From: Pseudanabaena sp. PCC 7367
GTDB taxonomy: Bacteria > Cyanobacteriota > Cyanobacteriia > Pseudanabaenales > Pseudanabaenaceae
Assembly (NCBI RefSeq): GCF_000317065.1
Contig: NC_019701.1
Coordinates: 2,924,001-2,988,000, forward strand
Direction: 5' to 3'
Length of the DNA stretch: 64,000 nucleotides
Positions 27,001-35,829 of the stretch are shown in pieces. The first letter of the stretch is position 1, and every line of letters begins with the position of its first letter. A model generated the notes under the pieces. That model saw nothing but the letters and a program-made list of their open reading frames with translations. It was not told where the DNA came from and made no database searches. The translations under genes and the position numbers were made by a program.

Positions 27001-28962
27001 ATGTCTGCAAGATCTGCTCAGGAAGCCCCCTATGGAAGCTGGAAATCCCCAATCACTGCTGATCTGTTAGTCTCCCAAACCAATGGCTTTGGCCAGATGG
27101 CTCTGAGTTGCCATAAATCGCCAGTTAATGTGTATTGGCTAGAAGCAAGACCAGCAGAAGCAGGCAGAAATGTGCTTGTGCAGTGGGATAGTGCCAATCA
27201 GCAAATAGTTGACATTACCCCAGCCCCATTTAATGTGCGCACCAGAGTACATGAATATGGCGGTGGAGCATATTTGGTGGCAGATAGCACGATTTATTTT
27301 GTTAACTTTAGCGATCAACGTATTTATAAGCAGGAAATTGGCGATCGCATTGGCGAGCCGCAACCCCTCACCCCAGAGAACAGTGATTTTCGTTATGCCG
27401 ATATGTGCCTCGACCGCGATCGGCAACGGTTAATTTGTGTGCGGGAAGACCACAGCGGCGATGGGGAAGCAGTTAATACGATCGTTAGCATTAATTGCCA
27501 CGATGGCAGTGATATTAAGATCCTGGTTAAGGGCGCAGATTTTTATTCAAATCCCACCCTCAAGCCGGATGGCAGCCAACTAGCCTGGTTGAGCTGGCAG
27601 CACCCCAATATGCCCTGGGATGGCACCCAACTATCGATCGCAGATTTTCAGACCGATCATACCCTGGCCAATCCGCAGTTAGTTGCAGGTAGTAATACTG
27701 AATCAATTTTTCAGCCCCAATGGTCGCCCGATGGTGTGTTATTTTTTGTCAGCGATCGTAACGATTGGTGGAATTTATATCGCTACAGCAATAATCAAGT
27801 CGAAGCAATCTGGCCGACTACCGCTGAGTTTGGCCTGCCGCAGTGGGTATTTGGCATGTCCACCTATGCTTTTATCTCCAGCACCAAATTAGTTTGCAGC
27901 TATACCCAACAGGGACGCTGGCATCTGGCGACCTTTAATCTGAGCAAAAATGTAATGCAGGATTTACAGGTTGATTACACCAGTATGGGCTCACTCCATG
28001 CGATCGGCGAGAATGTCGCATTCATAGGTGGTCAGCCGACTGAGTTTAGTGCGATCGTGCATTTGAACTTGACCACGAACCAGGATCAAGAACTCAAAAC
28101 CTCTAGCAAGGTGGCGATCGATAATGGCTATCTTTCCATACCGCAGGAAATTGAATTTCCCACTGAAAATAATCAAACTGCCTTTGCCTTCTTCTATGCT
28201 CCAGTAAATAAAGATTTTCAGGCTCCCGCTACCGAAAAACCACCGCTGATCGTACGCAGTCATGGCGGCCCCACTGCTGCTACTTCAAATGCCCTCAGCC
28301 TCAAGATCCAATATTGGACTAGCCGTGGGTTTGCGGTGTTGGATGTTAACTATGGTGGTAGCACTGGCTATGGCCGTAAATATCGGCAACGCTTGAATGG
28401 TAAGTGGGGCATTGTGGATATTGATGATTGTATTAATGGCGCTAAGTATTTAGCCGATCGCCAACTGGTTGATCCTGAGCGCATGGCGATCGTGGGTGGT
28501 AGCTCAGGTGGCTATACTACCCTGGCAGCGCTAACGTTCCGGGATGTGTTTAAGGCCGGGGCGGTTTACTATGGTGTGAGCGATCTGGAAATTTTGGCCA
28601 AGGAAACCCACAAGTTTGAATCGCGTTACCTGGATAGTATTGTGGGTGCATATCCAGAGCAAAAGGCAATCTATGAGGCGCGATCGCCAATTCACCATGT
28701 AGATCAGCTTGCCTGTCCAGTGATCTTCTTCCAAGGCGCTGAGGATAAAATTACGCCGCCCAATCAAACGGAAATGATGGTGACAGCAATTAAGCAAAAG
28801 GGCATCCCGGTGGCCTATGTGCTATACGAGGGCGAACAACATGGCTTCCGGCAGGCAGCGAATATTAAACGTACCCTGGAAGCAGAACTTTATTTTTATT
28901 CCCAGGTGTTTGGCTTCCCGTTGGCGGAGGAAATTGAGCCGGTGGCGATCGAGAATCTCTAG
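27001..28962 (+). CDS. S9-family prolyl oligopeptidase-like peptidase
   Basis: About 653 residues from the ATG at 27001, which has AGAGG eight bases upstream; an upstream TTG would add six residues. The N-terminal 400 residues form a WD-like beta-propeller, and the C-terminal 250 an alpha/beta hydrolase. The catalytic triad can be read: serine in VGGSSGGYTTLAAL, aspartate in FFQGAEDKITPPNQ, histidine in EGEQHGFRQ. The block VRSHGGPTAATSNALSLKIQYWTSRGFAVLDVNYGGSTGYG is typical of dipeptidyl-peptidase/acylaminoacyl-peptidase relatives. No signal peptide is evident, so it is likely cytoplasmic, cutting small peptides. Confidence 0.92.
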   Translation: MSARSAQEAPYGSWKSPITADLLVSQTNGFGQMALSCHKSPVNVYWLEARPAEAGRNVLVQWDSANQQIVDITPAPFNVRTRVHEYGGGAYLVADSTIYFVNFSDQRIYKQEIGDRIGEPQPLTPENSDFRYADMCLDRDRQRLICVREDHSGDGEAVNTIVSINCHDGSDIKILVKGADFYSNPTLKPDGSQLAWLSWQHPNMPWDGTQLSIADFQTDHTLANPQLVAGSNTESIFQPQWSPDGVLFFVSDRNDWWNLYRYSNNQVEAIWPTTAEFGLPQWVFGMSTYAFISSTKLVCSYTQQGRWHLATFNLSKNVMQDLQVDYTSMGSLHAIGENVAFIGGQPTEFSAIVHLNLTTNQDQELKTSSKVAIDNGYLSIPQEIEFPTENNQTAFAFFYAPVNKDFQAPATEKPPLIVRSHGGPTAATSNALSLKIQYWTSRGFAVLDVNYGGSTGYGRKYRQRLNGKWGIVDIDDCINGAKYLADRQLVDPERMAIVGGSSGGYTTLAALTFRDVFKAGAVYYGVSDLEILAKETHKFESRYLDSIVGAYPEQKAIYEARSPIHHVDQLACPVIFFQGAEDKITPPNQTEMMVTAIKQKGIPVAYVLYEGEQHGFRQAANIKRTLEAELYFYSQVFGFPLAEEIEPVAIENL

Positions 28963-29043
28963 CTATTTTTTAGCCATGAGGTGTCAGTAGTGAACTAATT
29001 ACTATCTCAAGAGCTGGAAACTAGTGGGGGCGGTTCAGGATAT

Positions 29044-29592
29044 CTAGCCCCTACTTTCCATTGTTGTTGGGTCATCAGGACGAAAGTACTTAATCGAAAA
29101 CTTTGTAATAAAATAGTACCAACCAAATTGGGTTAAGGAATTAACTCGTTTAATAGCGCTGTTTTCCATGCTTTTAATAACCCTATCCCTTCTCAAACTC
29201 ATGGGTTGACTAAGAAACACAATTAATTCATCCCCTATATCAGATCTCCCAATATAGAAAAACTCAAAAACCTTTTGCTTTAGTATGTCAGTATAATTAG
29301 GCGATCTCTCAAGTTTAGAAGCTGAAATGCATGGGCAAAATGATACATAATCTCGCCTTACCAAATCACAAGTATTTGTGAGTGTAATACCAGGAGCTTT
29401 AAATATACTTGGCTTGCCATCTCCTGCAAATATCAAAAATGGAACTTCCGAAATAATATCCCCCTGAGTCCACTGTTCCAGAGGGCTGCGTAATATAGAT
29501 AAGGAGTTTGATGATTTAAATTGCTCTATTGATGTTTCAATTGGATAATTCTTCAACAGAAGAAAAAGTTCAGCAGTGGGATCGTCGAGCAT
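29044..29592 (-). CDS. hypothetical protein, third gene of accessory operon
   Basis: 182 residues, ATG start, no signal or membrane segment. The central sequence QGDIISEVPFLIF, then ITLTNTCDLVRRDYVSFCPCI, resembles a family of uncharacterised bacterial proteins with the pattern 'Q-G-D-I ... P ... L-x-x-x-C-D-[LI]' and a nearby cysteine. No catalytic site is known to me. The gene starts four bases after the stop of the 113-residue gene, so translation is probably coupled. The whole operon has no HIP1 site, unlike its neighbours, which suggests acquisition. Confidence 0.65.
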   Translation of the reverse strand: MLDDPTAELFLLLKNYPIETSIEQFKSSNSLSILRSPLEQWTQGDIISEVPFLIFAGDGKPSIFKAPGITLTNTCDLVRRDYVSFCPCISASKLERSPNYTDILKQKVFEFFYIGRSDIGDELIVFLSQPMSLRRDRVIKSMENSAIKRVNSLTQFGWYYFITKFSIKYFRPDDPTTMESRG

Positions 29593-29596
29593 TTTT

Positions 29597-29938
29597 CTAG
29601 AAATATGGCAAGCCTGGCTCAGATTCAGAAATTAGCATTTCATGCAGCTTATCTAACTCATCATCAGGCATTGAGTAGCTGATCTTGCAAAGCTCCAAAG
29701 CAAAATCCGTTAAAGCATCTCTTGTCTGTGAGTCTATGCCGTTTTGGTATGGCTTTACAGTACCATCACTTTGTGAAACTGAAGTATCACGGAGCCTTGG
29801 GATGGGGGTCTCAACTATGGTTGAAGCAGAAAAAGTGGCTAAAGCTGCCGATATAAAAATACCTGCCCAATGCTTGGTATATTCTGGGATAAGAGGTAAT
29901 TCATCATTCGTGAATAATGATGTAGCAGTATAAGTCAT
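29597..29938 (-). CDS. hypothetical protein, second gene of accessory operon
   Basis: 113 residues. The ATG overlaps the stop of the upstream gene by four bases (ATGA). There is a weakly hydrophobic stretch near residues 22-36 (KHWAGIFISAALATF), followed by a segment rich in S, T and D, and a helical C-terminus (DALTDFALELCKISYSMPDDELDKLHEML). I do not recognise a family. The overlap and order suggest it works with the TIGR04255-like protein, for example as a small partner. Confidence 0.6.
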   Translation of the reverse strand: MTYTATSLFTNDELPLIPEYTKHWAGIFISAALATFSASTIVETPIPRLRDTSVSQSDGTVKPYQNGIDSQTRDALTDFALELCKISYSMPDDELDKLHEMLISESEPGLPYF

Positions 29939-30717
29939 TTCCTTATCTCCTTTTCTTCTGGGGAAACTAACTTTTCAAAGTTTGCATAAATAGCTTCATG
30001 TGCTGTATCAATCCAACCTACAATCAAGTCAATATCCCAATCTATATTATCTGGGAAGTGAAATGCGTCTATATCTAGTATAAGTTTTCTTGTTGGTTCA
30101 GAAGAAGAGACATTAACCGAAAGAATAATTTCATTGTCTTCTTGGGATACTTGCCTGAAAAGAATCTCTTTGCTGCGATTTATGTCTATATGCTCAAACG
30201 GCAAATTTACATTTAGAGTCGATAGTGGATTAGTAGATTTCGATAGATTATTAATGTATCGGAGGCCAAGTCTGTTAATTTTGCTTGAAGATACAAATTT
30301 CCTAGCATTTGTCAAAACATTCCTGATACTTTCAACAAATAAGTTAAATCCTTTATAATTTGTTGAATTAACACTTAGAATATCGTTTCCTGTTTGGAAG
30401 AGTAAACTTTTTTCTTCGTTAAAAAATCTATGCATAACGATTCCTGGAGGAAGACCAGGAAATTCCGCCATGGCGAGCTTCTCCGAGATGGGGAAATCTT
30501 CTTTTAATCCCAAAGCCATTCCTCCAGCGTAAATAGCGTAATCATTTACGGGCTCAAAACGTATTTCCAACAATGCTTCCTGCAATGGAGGACTTTTCCA
30601 GGCAATATGACTAGGCAATTTTCTTGATTTACAATCTACATATTGATAGTTGAATGCCACAAACCTATATCGAATTGTTAGGTCATAGGATAAGCTAATC
30701 TTTAGCAAGTCACACAT
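29935..30717 (-). CDS. TIGR04255-family protein, first gene of accessory operon
   Basis: 260 residues from an ATG at 30717; the conserved part begins with LPSHIAWKSPPLQEALLEIRFEP, so a shorter start (for example GTG at 30660) is possible. This opening, followed by FPGLPPGIVMHRFFNEE, then INRLGLRYINNL, matches the sporadically distributed family named TIGR04255, of unknown function. The family is patchy across bacteria and often sits in accessory islands. It is the first of three tightly coupled genes on this strand. Confidence 0.75.
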   Translation of the reverse strand: MCDLLKISLSYDLTIRYRFVAFNYQYVDCKSRKLPSHIAWKSPPLQEALLEIRFEPVNDYAIYAGGMALGLKEDFPISEKLAMAEFPGLPPGIVMHRFFNEEKSLLFQTGNDILSVNSTNYKGFNLFVESIRNVLTNARKFVSSSKINRLGLRYINNLSKSTNPLSTLNVNLPFEHIDINRSKEILFRQVSQEDNEIILSVNVSSSEPTRKLILDIDAFHFPDNIDWDIDLIVGWIDTAHEAIYANFEKLVSPEEKEIRK

Positions 30718-30968
30718 AGCTCAGTTAGTTATAGACTAACTTTTTTAGCAAGCAAAAGTAAATCCTCGATTGTATGTTTTTTGATTATTGCCTAGTGCTG
30801 TTTCAAGCGAGATGTTGTGCAAGCAATGCCCTGACTGTTGGGATCTTGAGGCATTCATGCAAAAGAAGTCTCTTGAAGATGCACTAGGTATAAGATTATG
30901 CTGCCTGATGATGAACGGTAGACGAGGAATGATTAATGATTAGCTAATAAGCTACACTCGAAAAATTG
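30718..30968. other. spacer before the accessory operon
   Basis: Lies between the mobA stop and the start of the TIGR04255-like gene. It presumably holds that operon's promoter, but no motif was recognised. Confidence 0.4.
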
Positions 30969-31640
30969 CTAACAGAGATCCTCAGGATTGTTACAGTTGT
31001 GTAGCATTTCAATCGCTTCCTGGTTGTGAGTAATATCCAGATCGATCGCCTCTACCTCAACCCGATCCAGCCATTTTTGAAAAGACTTACCTCCGGCCAC
31101 CAAAAAACTGCTCAAGGATTCCTCCGCGCCAACTCGATAGAACCCACACAGAGGCTCCCACCGATCGCCCAGCTTGGGAACGTATGCTAAGTAAGAGGGC
31201 GCGATCGCTGCTAAATCCTTAATCCAACCTTTCAGAATCTCAAAATTGAGCAGAGGTAAATCGCAGGCTAGGACTAAGAGCCATTCAATTTGTGGCTTAT
31301 GATTTGCGATTGCTTGCATTCCCTGCACCAGGGCAACAACTGGGCCCTGTCCCGATTGTGATTCCGCTATCCATTGATATTGATATGGTTCTACTGGCTC
31401 GATCGGTTGGGGATTGTTAGTAAGGTTTGGGTTAGCGATCGCTTGTTGATAAGTTTCAATCCGCGCTCGGGGCGTAAGAATATAAATAAACTCACTGCAA
31501 GTAGCTGCTACAGTCGCTACCCGCTGCAAGAGCGGTTGTCCCTGCCACACAAGTAAAGCCTTATCTGTACCCATCCGCTTGCTCTGGCCGCCAGCCAAAA
31601 TCAGCACCGCCAGATTAGAGCTACCTTGATGGCTTGGCAT
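30969..31640 (-). CDS. mobA: molybdenum cofactor guanylyltransferase
   Basis: Attaches GMP to molybdopterin to give the bis-MGD cofactor needed by the nitrate reductase NarB encoded 12 kb away. The nucleotidyltransferase start LAVLILAGGQSKRMGTDKALLVW holds the G-G-x-S-x-R-M-G and K sites; LVLACDLPLL holds the metal-binding aspartate. 223 residues is usual for the cyanobacterial form. It follows cnaT by 72 bases on the same strand and is probably in the ntcB-cnaT operon. Confidence 0.92.
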   Translation of the reverse strand: MPSHQGSSNLAVLILAGGQSKRMGTDKALLVWQGQPLLQRVATVAATCSEFIYILTPRARIETYQQAIANPNLTNNPQPIEPVEPYQYQWIAESQSGQGPVVALVQGMQAIANHKPQIEWLLVLACDLPLLNFEILKGWIKDLAAIAPSYLAYVPKLGDRWEPLCGFYRVGAEESLSSFLVAGGKSFQKWLDRVEVEAIDLDITHNQEAIEMLHNCNNPEDLC

Positions 31641-31712
31641 AATTTTTGTTCACGGTGATGAAACTCGATTGCAACGATCGCTCAAGGTGGAATATGATTC
31701 TTATTCATTCTC

Positions 31713-32846
31713 TCAAACACCCACTCGCAACGAATTGATCGCCCCTTGCAATTGCTCTAGCTTAGCGATTATTTTACCTTGTTGCAGCATTGTCTTTGTT
31801 TTGTCGATCGCCGCTTCAATGGTGGGGCAAACGCCACAGCGCCAGAGATAAAAACCTGCGTTCCAAACAATTACTGCTTGAAAATGGGCAGATTTATCAG
31901 CCAAGGCTGCGAGCATCAATTCTGGGTGATCGTTCAATTGTGTCAGAGCAATATCATGGCAAGTAAAACCATAATCCCTTGGTGAAATGTTCAATCGGCT
32001 AAATGATTGTTCTAGATGTTGCTCCAATTCTTCATCTGCTGGATCACTTGGTAACTGGCTAAACGTATTTTCGCCAATCCCAATTATGGCGGTGCGATCG
32101 CAAGGGAGATCGCAGCTTCCTTCTAAGCCTTTGAGCGTGGTGAATCGTTTCACTCCCCGCAGTGCCATCGCGGTACGGATCATCTTTTCGGTGGGTGGAT
32201 GCACAAACCCAGTAAAAATATGGGCATCTCCTTGATAGGGCGACCAGATCAGCTCCAGCGTAGCGATCGGTGGGCGTTTACCAATCTGTTCACGGTAAGG
32301 CACTAAGTTTTGAGCAAGGGGAAAATGCTTGGGCAAATAGACAAAGCCAATTCCCACTTCGGTCAAGAGTTCCTGTACATGATCCAGGGTTAAATCGTGC
32401 CAGTTGGTACCCAACATTTGCCAGACATCAACCAGAGGCAGACCTTCCTTGGTGGGCATCCGATCGCCACCATGCATAATTACGGCGCAACCTGCCGCCG
32501 CCAAGATTAAAGCAACACATGGGCTGATTGGGGCAGTGCGCGATCGGCCATCATAGGGCGAACCCAACACAATCACAGGGCGATCATCATTAGCATCTCG
32601 ATCTACTAGCTCTAATGGTGTTAGTTGGGGGCCTAGTTCAGCATAGGCATCCAACATCCCAGCTAGTTCGAGACCGGTTGGCCGTCTGATCCGATGGGCG
32701 ATCATAAAAGCGCCAATTTGAGCCGGAGTTGCCTCTTGCAACAGCATCATCCGCATTGCCTGCGCCGCTTCCTGGCGAGACAACGACTTACTGGTGTGGG
32801 TTCCGCTGCCAACCTTACGCAGCAGCTCCCGAAACTCCTTGCTCAT
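31713..32846 (-). CDS. cnaT: CnaT-like protein (TrpD family)
   Basis: 377 residues with the fold of anthranilate phosphoribosyltransferase and glycosyl transferase family 3. The N-terminal helical part (FRELLRKVGSGTHTSKSLSRQEAAQAMRMMLL) is followed by the Rossmann-like half (VIVLGSPYDGRSRTAP, then CAVIMHGGDRMPTKEGLP). The TrpD motif G-T-G-G-D is not kept, so it does not look like a tryptophan enzyme. In Anabaena sp. PCC 7120 the gene next to ntcB, cnaT, encodes such a protein and is needed for expression of the nir operon. The same neighbour here supports the name; the biochemical activity is unknown. Confidence 0.8.
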   Translation of the reverse strand: MSKEFRELLRKVGSGTHTSKSLSRQEAAQAMRMMLLQEATPAQIGAFMIAHRIRRPTGLELAGMLDAYAELGPQLTPLELVDRDANDDRPVIVLGSPYDGRSRTAPISPCVALILAAAGCAVIMHGGDRMPTKEGLPLVDVWQMLGTNWHDLTLDHVQELLTEVGIGFVYLPKHFPLAQNLVPYREQIGKRPPIATLELIWSPYQGDAHIFTGFVHPPTEKMIRTAMALRGVKRFTTLKGLEGSCDLPCDRTAIIGIGENTFSQLPSDPADEELEQHLEQSFSRLNISPRDYGFTCHDIALTQLNDHPELMLAALADKSAHFQAVIVWNAGFYLWRCGVCPTIEAAIDKTKTMLQQGKIIAKLEQLQGAINSLRVGV

Positions 32847-32901
32847 ATGTAGTTTGCTTACTTGTTACGACGGCGATCGACTATCTTGCCACATAACTGA
32901 G

Positions 32902-33924
32902 TTAGTTGACTAGCAATGCTAAATCTTTGGTATTTGCCTCTAGATCATCTAAATTAACAGTAGCATTGGCAAGCTCCCCTGATTTGTGGGCTAGGGTTCG
33001 CAGCTCCGTAAAGGTACTACATACTAAATCAAAGAAGAACTTAATCGGTGGAATTTGCAGGCGATCGCTGGTGGTCACCATCACGATTTTGCGGGTAAGG
33101 GTAGTTTTCTGGCCATTACTGGTAGTTGGATCGGTTTCAATTTTCCGCACTGCTAAAGTTGGGTCTTGATAGGCTTCGAGTAAATCTGAGCGAGGTAAGA
33201 TTGCCACCATCTCTCCTTGCCTGATCACACCGCGAAAGGCATCGGGTGCATTTAATTCCAAAGCCATCCGTAAATCTAGACCACGCTGGGCAAATTGATC
33301 CTGCACCAGGCGTTGCATTCCATAGCCATCTTTAAAAACTACATGGGGATATTTGGCTAATTCTGCCCAAGTCACACTATGACGATGGCGGGCAAGGGGG
33401 TGGTCTGTGGCCAAAAGAACCTCGATCGGCTCCTCGAATAATGGTTGCATCACCATTTCAGAACTGTTGGTAAGGAAACGATTTTGCATTACGATCGCCA
33501 CATCTAGCAGGCCATCTTTGAGCACCTTCAGGGCGCGATCGCTGCCCAGGGCAGTAACCCGCAACTGTACCACAGGATAGCTTTTGCAAAACTGCTTCAA
33601 TGCTGGTGGCAAATAATGGGTGCAAACCGAATGAATCGCGGCGATGCACAATTCCTGTTGTTTGCCATCAAGTAACTCCGAGATTTCCTCAGCCGCCACA
33701 TCCCAACTCTTACAAATCTTGCGGGCATAGGGCAATAAACGCTCACCACCAATGGTCAGCTTTGCCTGGGCAGTGCGATGTAATAGAGGTAGACCAAGAC
33801 TTGCCTCTAGTCCCTGAATTTGACGACTTATGGTCGACTGCGTTACGCCACACTTCTTAGCTGCTTGTTGAAATCCGCCCATTTCAGCCACAGCCAAAAA
33901 GGCTTGCAACTGTTCAATTCTCAT
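32902..33924 (-). CDS. ntcB: LysR-type activator of nitrate assimilation
   Basis: 340 residues. The N-terminal winged helix-turn-helix is RIEQLQAFLAVAEMGGFQQAAKKCGVTQSTISRQIQGLEASLG, and the rest is the LysR substrate-binding fold with the effector cleft (EVLLATDHPLARHR, GMQRLVQDQF, GVIRQGEMVAILP). The match to NtcB, which in cyanobacteria responds to nitrite and boosts nir operon transcription, is strong, and the neighbours (cnaT, nirA) agree. A perfect NtcA promoter lies 70 bases upstream. It is followed by cnaT after 55 bases. Confidence 0.88.
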   Translation of the reverse strand: MRIEQLQAFLAVAEMGGFQQAAKKCGVTQSTISRQIQGLEASLGLPLLHRTAQAKLTIGGERLLPYARKICKSWDVAAEEISELLDGKQQELCIAAIHSVCTHYLPPALKQFCKSYPVVQLRVTALGSDRALKVLKDGLLDVAIVMQNRFLTNSSEMVMQPLFEEPIEVLLATDHPLARHRHSVTWAELAKYPHVVFKDGYGMQRLVQDQFAQRGLDLRMALELNAPDAFRGVIRQGEMVAILPRSDLLEAYQDPTLAVRKIETDPTTSNGQKTTLTRKIVMVTTSDRLQIPPIKFFFDLVCSTFTELRTLAHKSGELANATVNLDDLEANTKDLALLVN

Positions 33925-33962
33925 CAGTTGGCTGCCTAATTTACATTTTTGTCAGTTATTTG

Positions 33963-34004
33963 AAGCTAACCGATCGTGGGGTACGGCTTTGTAAGGCTTG
34001 ATAC
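33963..34004 (-). promoter_or_regulatory. NtcA-activated promoter of ntcB
   Basis: GTA AGGCTTGA TAC at 33991-34004 is a perfect GTA-N8-TAC site. On the minus strand it is followed, after exactly 22 bases, by the minus-10 box TAGCTT (33968-33963; TAN3T). This is the class II NtcA promoter layout. The start of transcription should fall near 33957, about 33 bases before the ntcB ATG. Confidence 0.8.
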
Positions 34005-34043
34005 ATTCAGCCAGCTCAAACAACTAAATTCCACATTACTTAA

Positions 34044-35315
34044 TTACTTATGTGGCCATTCACGCAGGGCGATCGCTACACCAGCCTGGAGTGCCGTTGC
34101 TGTATCTTGAACTTCAACAATAGCCAAGAGACGCTGATGGGCAAGCTGGGGATTAAGCCGTTTGAGCGCTCTAATTATGTGCAGTTGGGTACTAAGATCG
34201 CTTGTGGCCAAGGATTCAATCAAAGGTTCTAAGGCACGTTGATCGCCCAGCAGACCCAGATTCAGGGCGATCTGGCGCTGGATTACTGGCTGCCTGGTGC
34301 TGGGACGATTTGCCCTTAGTTGTGCGATTAGAATATCTGCGGTAGCTGCAATCAACTCTGGGCGATCGATGCGGCCAATACTGCTGATCACCTCATGGCA
34401 TAGTTGTTTTGAGTCTAATAAGTCTAGTGAGTCTAAATTAATCAATTCTCCCAGGTAAGCAAGTGCCTGACTTGAATTGATCCACCCCAGCGAACGGATC
34501 GCCTGGATTTTTAGTAGTTCTGGTATTTGTGGGGCTTGGACCAATTGAAACAACTTTTGTGCTGCCAGATCATTGCCAACTCTACCCAGAGCGATCGCCG
34601 CCTGTTTGGCCACATCAATGCTGAGATCAAATAGCAGGGGGGCAAGTAAGTTAGCAAATTGATCAAGGGAGTAGTCAACCAGACCAAATTCAACTTTTTG
34701 CTTACATCTGACCGCAACCAAACCCATACCGATCACTGCCTCACGTCTGACCATGTTGGCTGGATCGGTTATGGCCGCAACCAGGAGCGGTATGATCGAT
34801 CGATCCGGGAAATTACTCAGCGCTTTGATCGCCATAGCTCTAACCATTGGCTGGGGATCATTAACCACGGTTTGCAGCGGGGCGATCACCTCGGCAGATT
34901 GAATACAGGCAAATGCTTGAACTGTGAGCAGCCTAGTTTTAGGGTCTTGCAACTGCTGGGTTAAAGCCACGATCGCACTTGTGCCCAGCTTGCCCAGTGC
35001 ATCAGCCGCGATCGCATTTAAATCCTCGTCATTGACATGGAGCAGACTGACCAGGCTAGTGATTGCCACTGGATGATCAAATTCACTGAGAATTCTGGCC
35101 GCGAACCAGCATAAATCGGGATCGCTCGTGGCTGTCTGCTCGATTAATGCAGCCAGAGGCAAAACTACTGACTCCCCCAGCTTCACGATTTGCTTGGCTA
35201 GCTCCCAGCGTTGCTGGAAATCCCCCTTGCTCAAAGCTGTGAGCATAGTATTGACATGCTCCTCTTGATCAGCCCTTTCCCCAGCCTCAATCAGCTTTGC
35301 GGCGCTCTCTAACAT
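34044..35315 (-). CDS. HEAT-repeat protein next to nirA
   Basis: 423 residues made almost wholly of HEAT-like helical pairs (for example LCWFAARILSEFDHPVAITSLVSLLHV, AIAADALGKLGTSAIVALTQQL, PMVRAMAIKALSNFPDRSIIPLLVAAITDPANMVRREAVIGMG). Such proteins act as scaffolds or in phycobilin lyase relatives. It lies between ntcB and the divergently transcribed nirA, the position held by nirB in Synechococcus elongatus, which is needed for full nitrite reductase activity. I infer a similar supporting role; sequence homology to nirB was not checked. Confidence 0.75.
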   Translation of the reverse strand: MLESAAKLIEAGERADQEEHVNTMLTALSKGDFQQRWELAKQIVKLGESVVLPLAALIEQTATSDPDLCWFAARILSEFDHPVAITSLVSLLHVNDEDLNAIAADALGKLGTSAIVALTQQLQDPKTRLLTVQAFACIQSAEVIAPLQTVVNDPQPMVRAMAIKALSNFPDRSIIPLLVAAITDPANMVRREAVIGMGLVAVRCKQKVEFGLVDYSLDQFANLLAPLLFDLSIDVAKQAAIALGRVGNDLAAQKLFQLVQAPQIPELLKIQAIRSLGWINSSQALAYLGELINLDSLDLLDSKQLCHEVISSIGRIDRPELIAATADILIAQLRANRPSTRQPVIQRQIALNLGLLGDQRALEPLIESLATSDLSTQLHIIRALKRLNPQLAHQRLLAIVEVQDTATALQAGVAIALREWPHK

Positions 35316-35558
35316 AATTATTACTACAATAGTTTAGCTAAAAGGCAATAAATATAAAATAAATGCTACAGGCAAGCCAAATGCTCAGGTAATTGCCAAT
35401 TCCCATCCTTGATCATTTTTGACTATGCCACTTTGCTCAACTTGCAACTAGATTTACCTAAAGTTAAGTCTTAGTAACTTGCGATCAAATTCTAAGCTTC
35501 GATCGTCAGCTTGAAAACACCTTTGCCAATTTATTAGCGCCAAAAACGGATTTAAATC

Positions 35559-35573
35559 ATGCATAAAGCGCAT
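35559..35573. promoter_or_regulatory. LysR-type dyad, possible NtcB site
   Basis: ATGC-N7-GCAT, which contains the LysR-type T-N11-A pattern within a dyad. Its centre is 30 bases upstream of the centre of the NtcA site. Confidence 0.45.
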
Positions 35574-35588
35574 CAAATCCTGATTGGT

Positions 35589-35630
35589 GTATAAAAAGCT
35601 ACTTTTTTTAATGTTCGCGCAAAATAACTT
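35589..35630 (+). promoter_or_regulatory. NtcA-activated promoter of nirA
   Basis: GTA TAAAAAGC TAC at 35589-35602 is a perfect GTA-N8-TAC site. After exactly 22 bases comes TAACTT at 35625-35630, a TAN3T minus-10 box. This is the standard NtcA class II architecture, so NtcA should activate the operon when ammonium is low. Confidence 0.85.
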
Positions 35631-35829
35631 AATTTTAATGTTATCTGACATCATTGCCATAAATGTTGATATCCTGCTTTGTCCTTAATAATCATTGCCT
35701 CAATCTTGATTTGACCACTCGATTAGAGGCTGAGCTAACCAAGTTAAGGGTTGAAATGTCCAGCTTAAACGATCGACAGCCCTGAATTCAGATATACAGA
35801 AGACTGAGAAACTTGAGGGAGCAATTAAT

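Larger units (their letters stand above)
35316..35829 (+). other. divergent nir regulatory region
   Basis: No coding frame. Holds the NtcA promoter of nirA, a LysR-type dyad and a leader of about 190 bases before the nirA start codon. Confidence 0.7.

Noticed and set aside
26690-27052. An open frame on the minus strand overlapping the start of the S9 peptidase
   Set aside because: It overlaps a strong gene and has no recognisable sequence.
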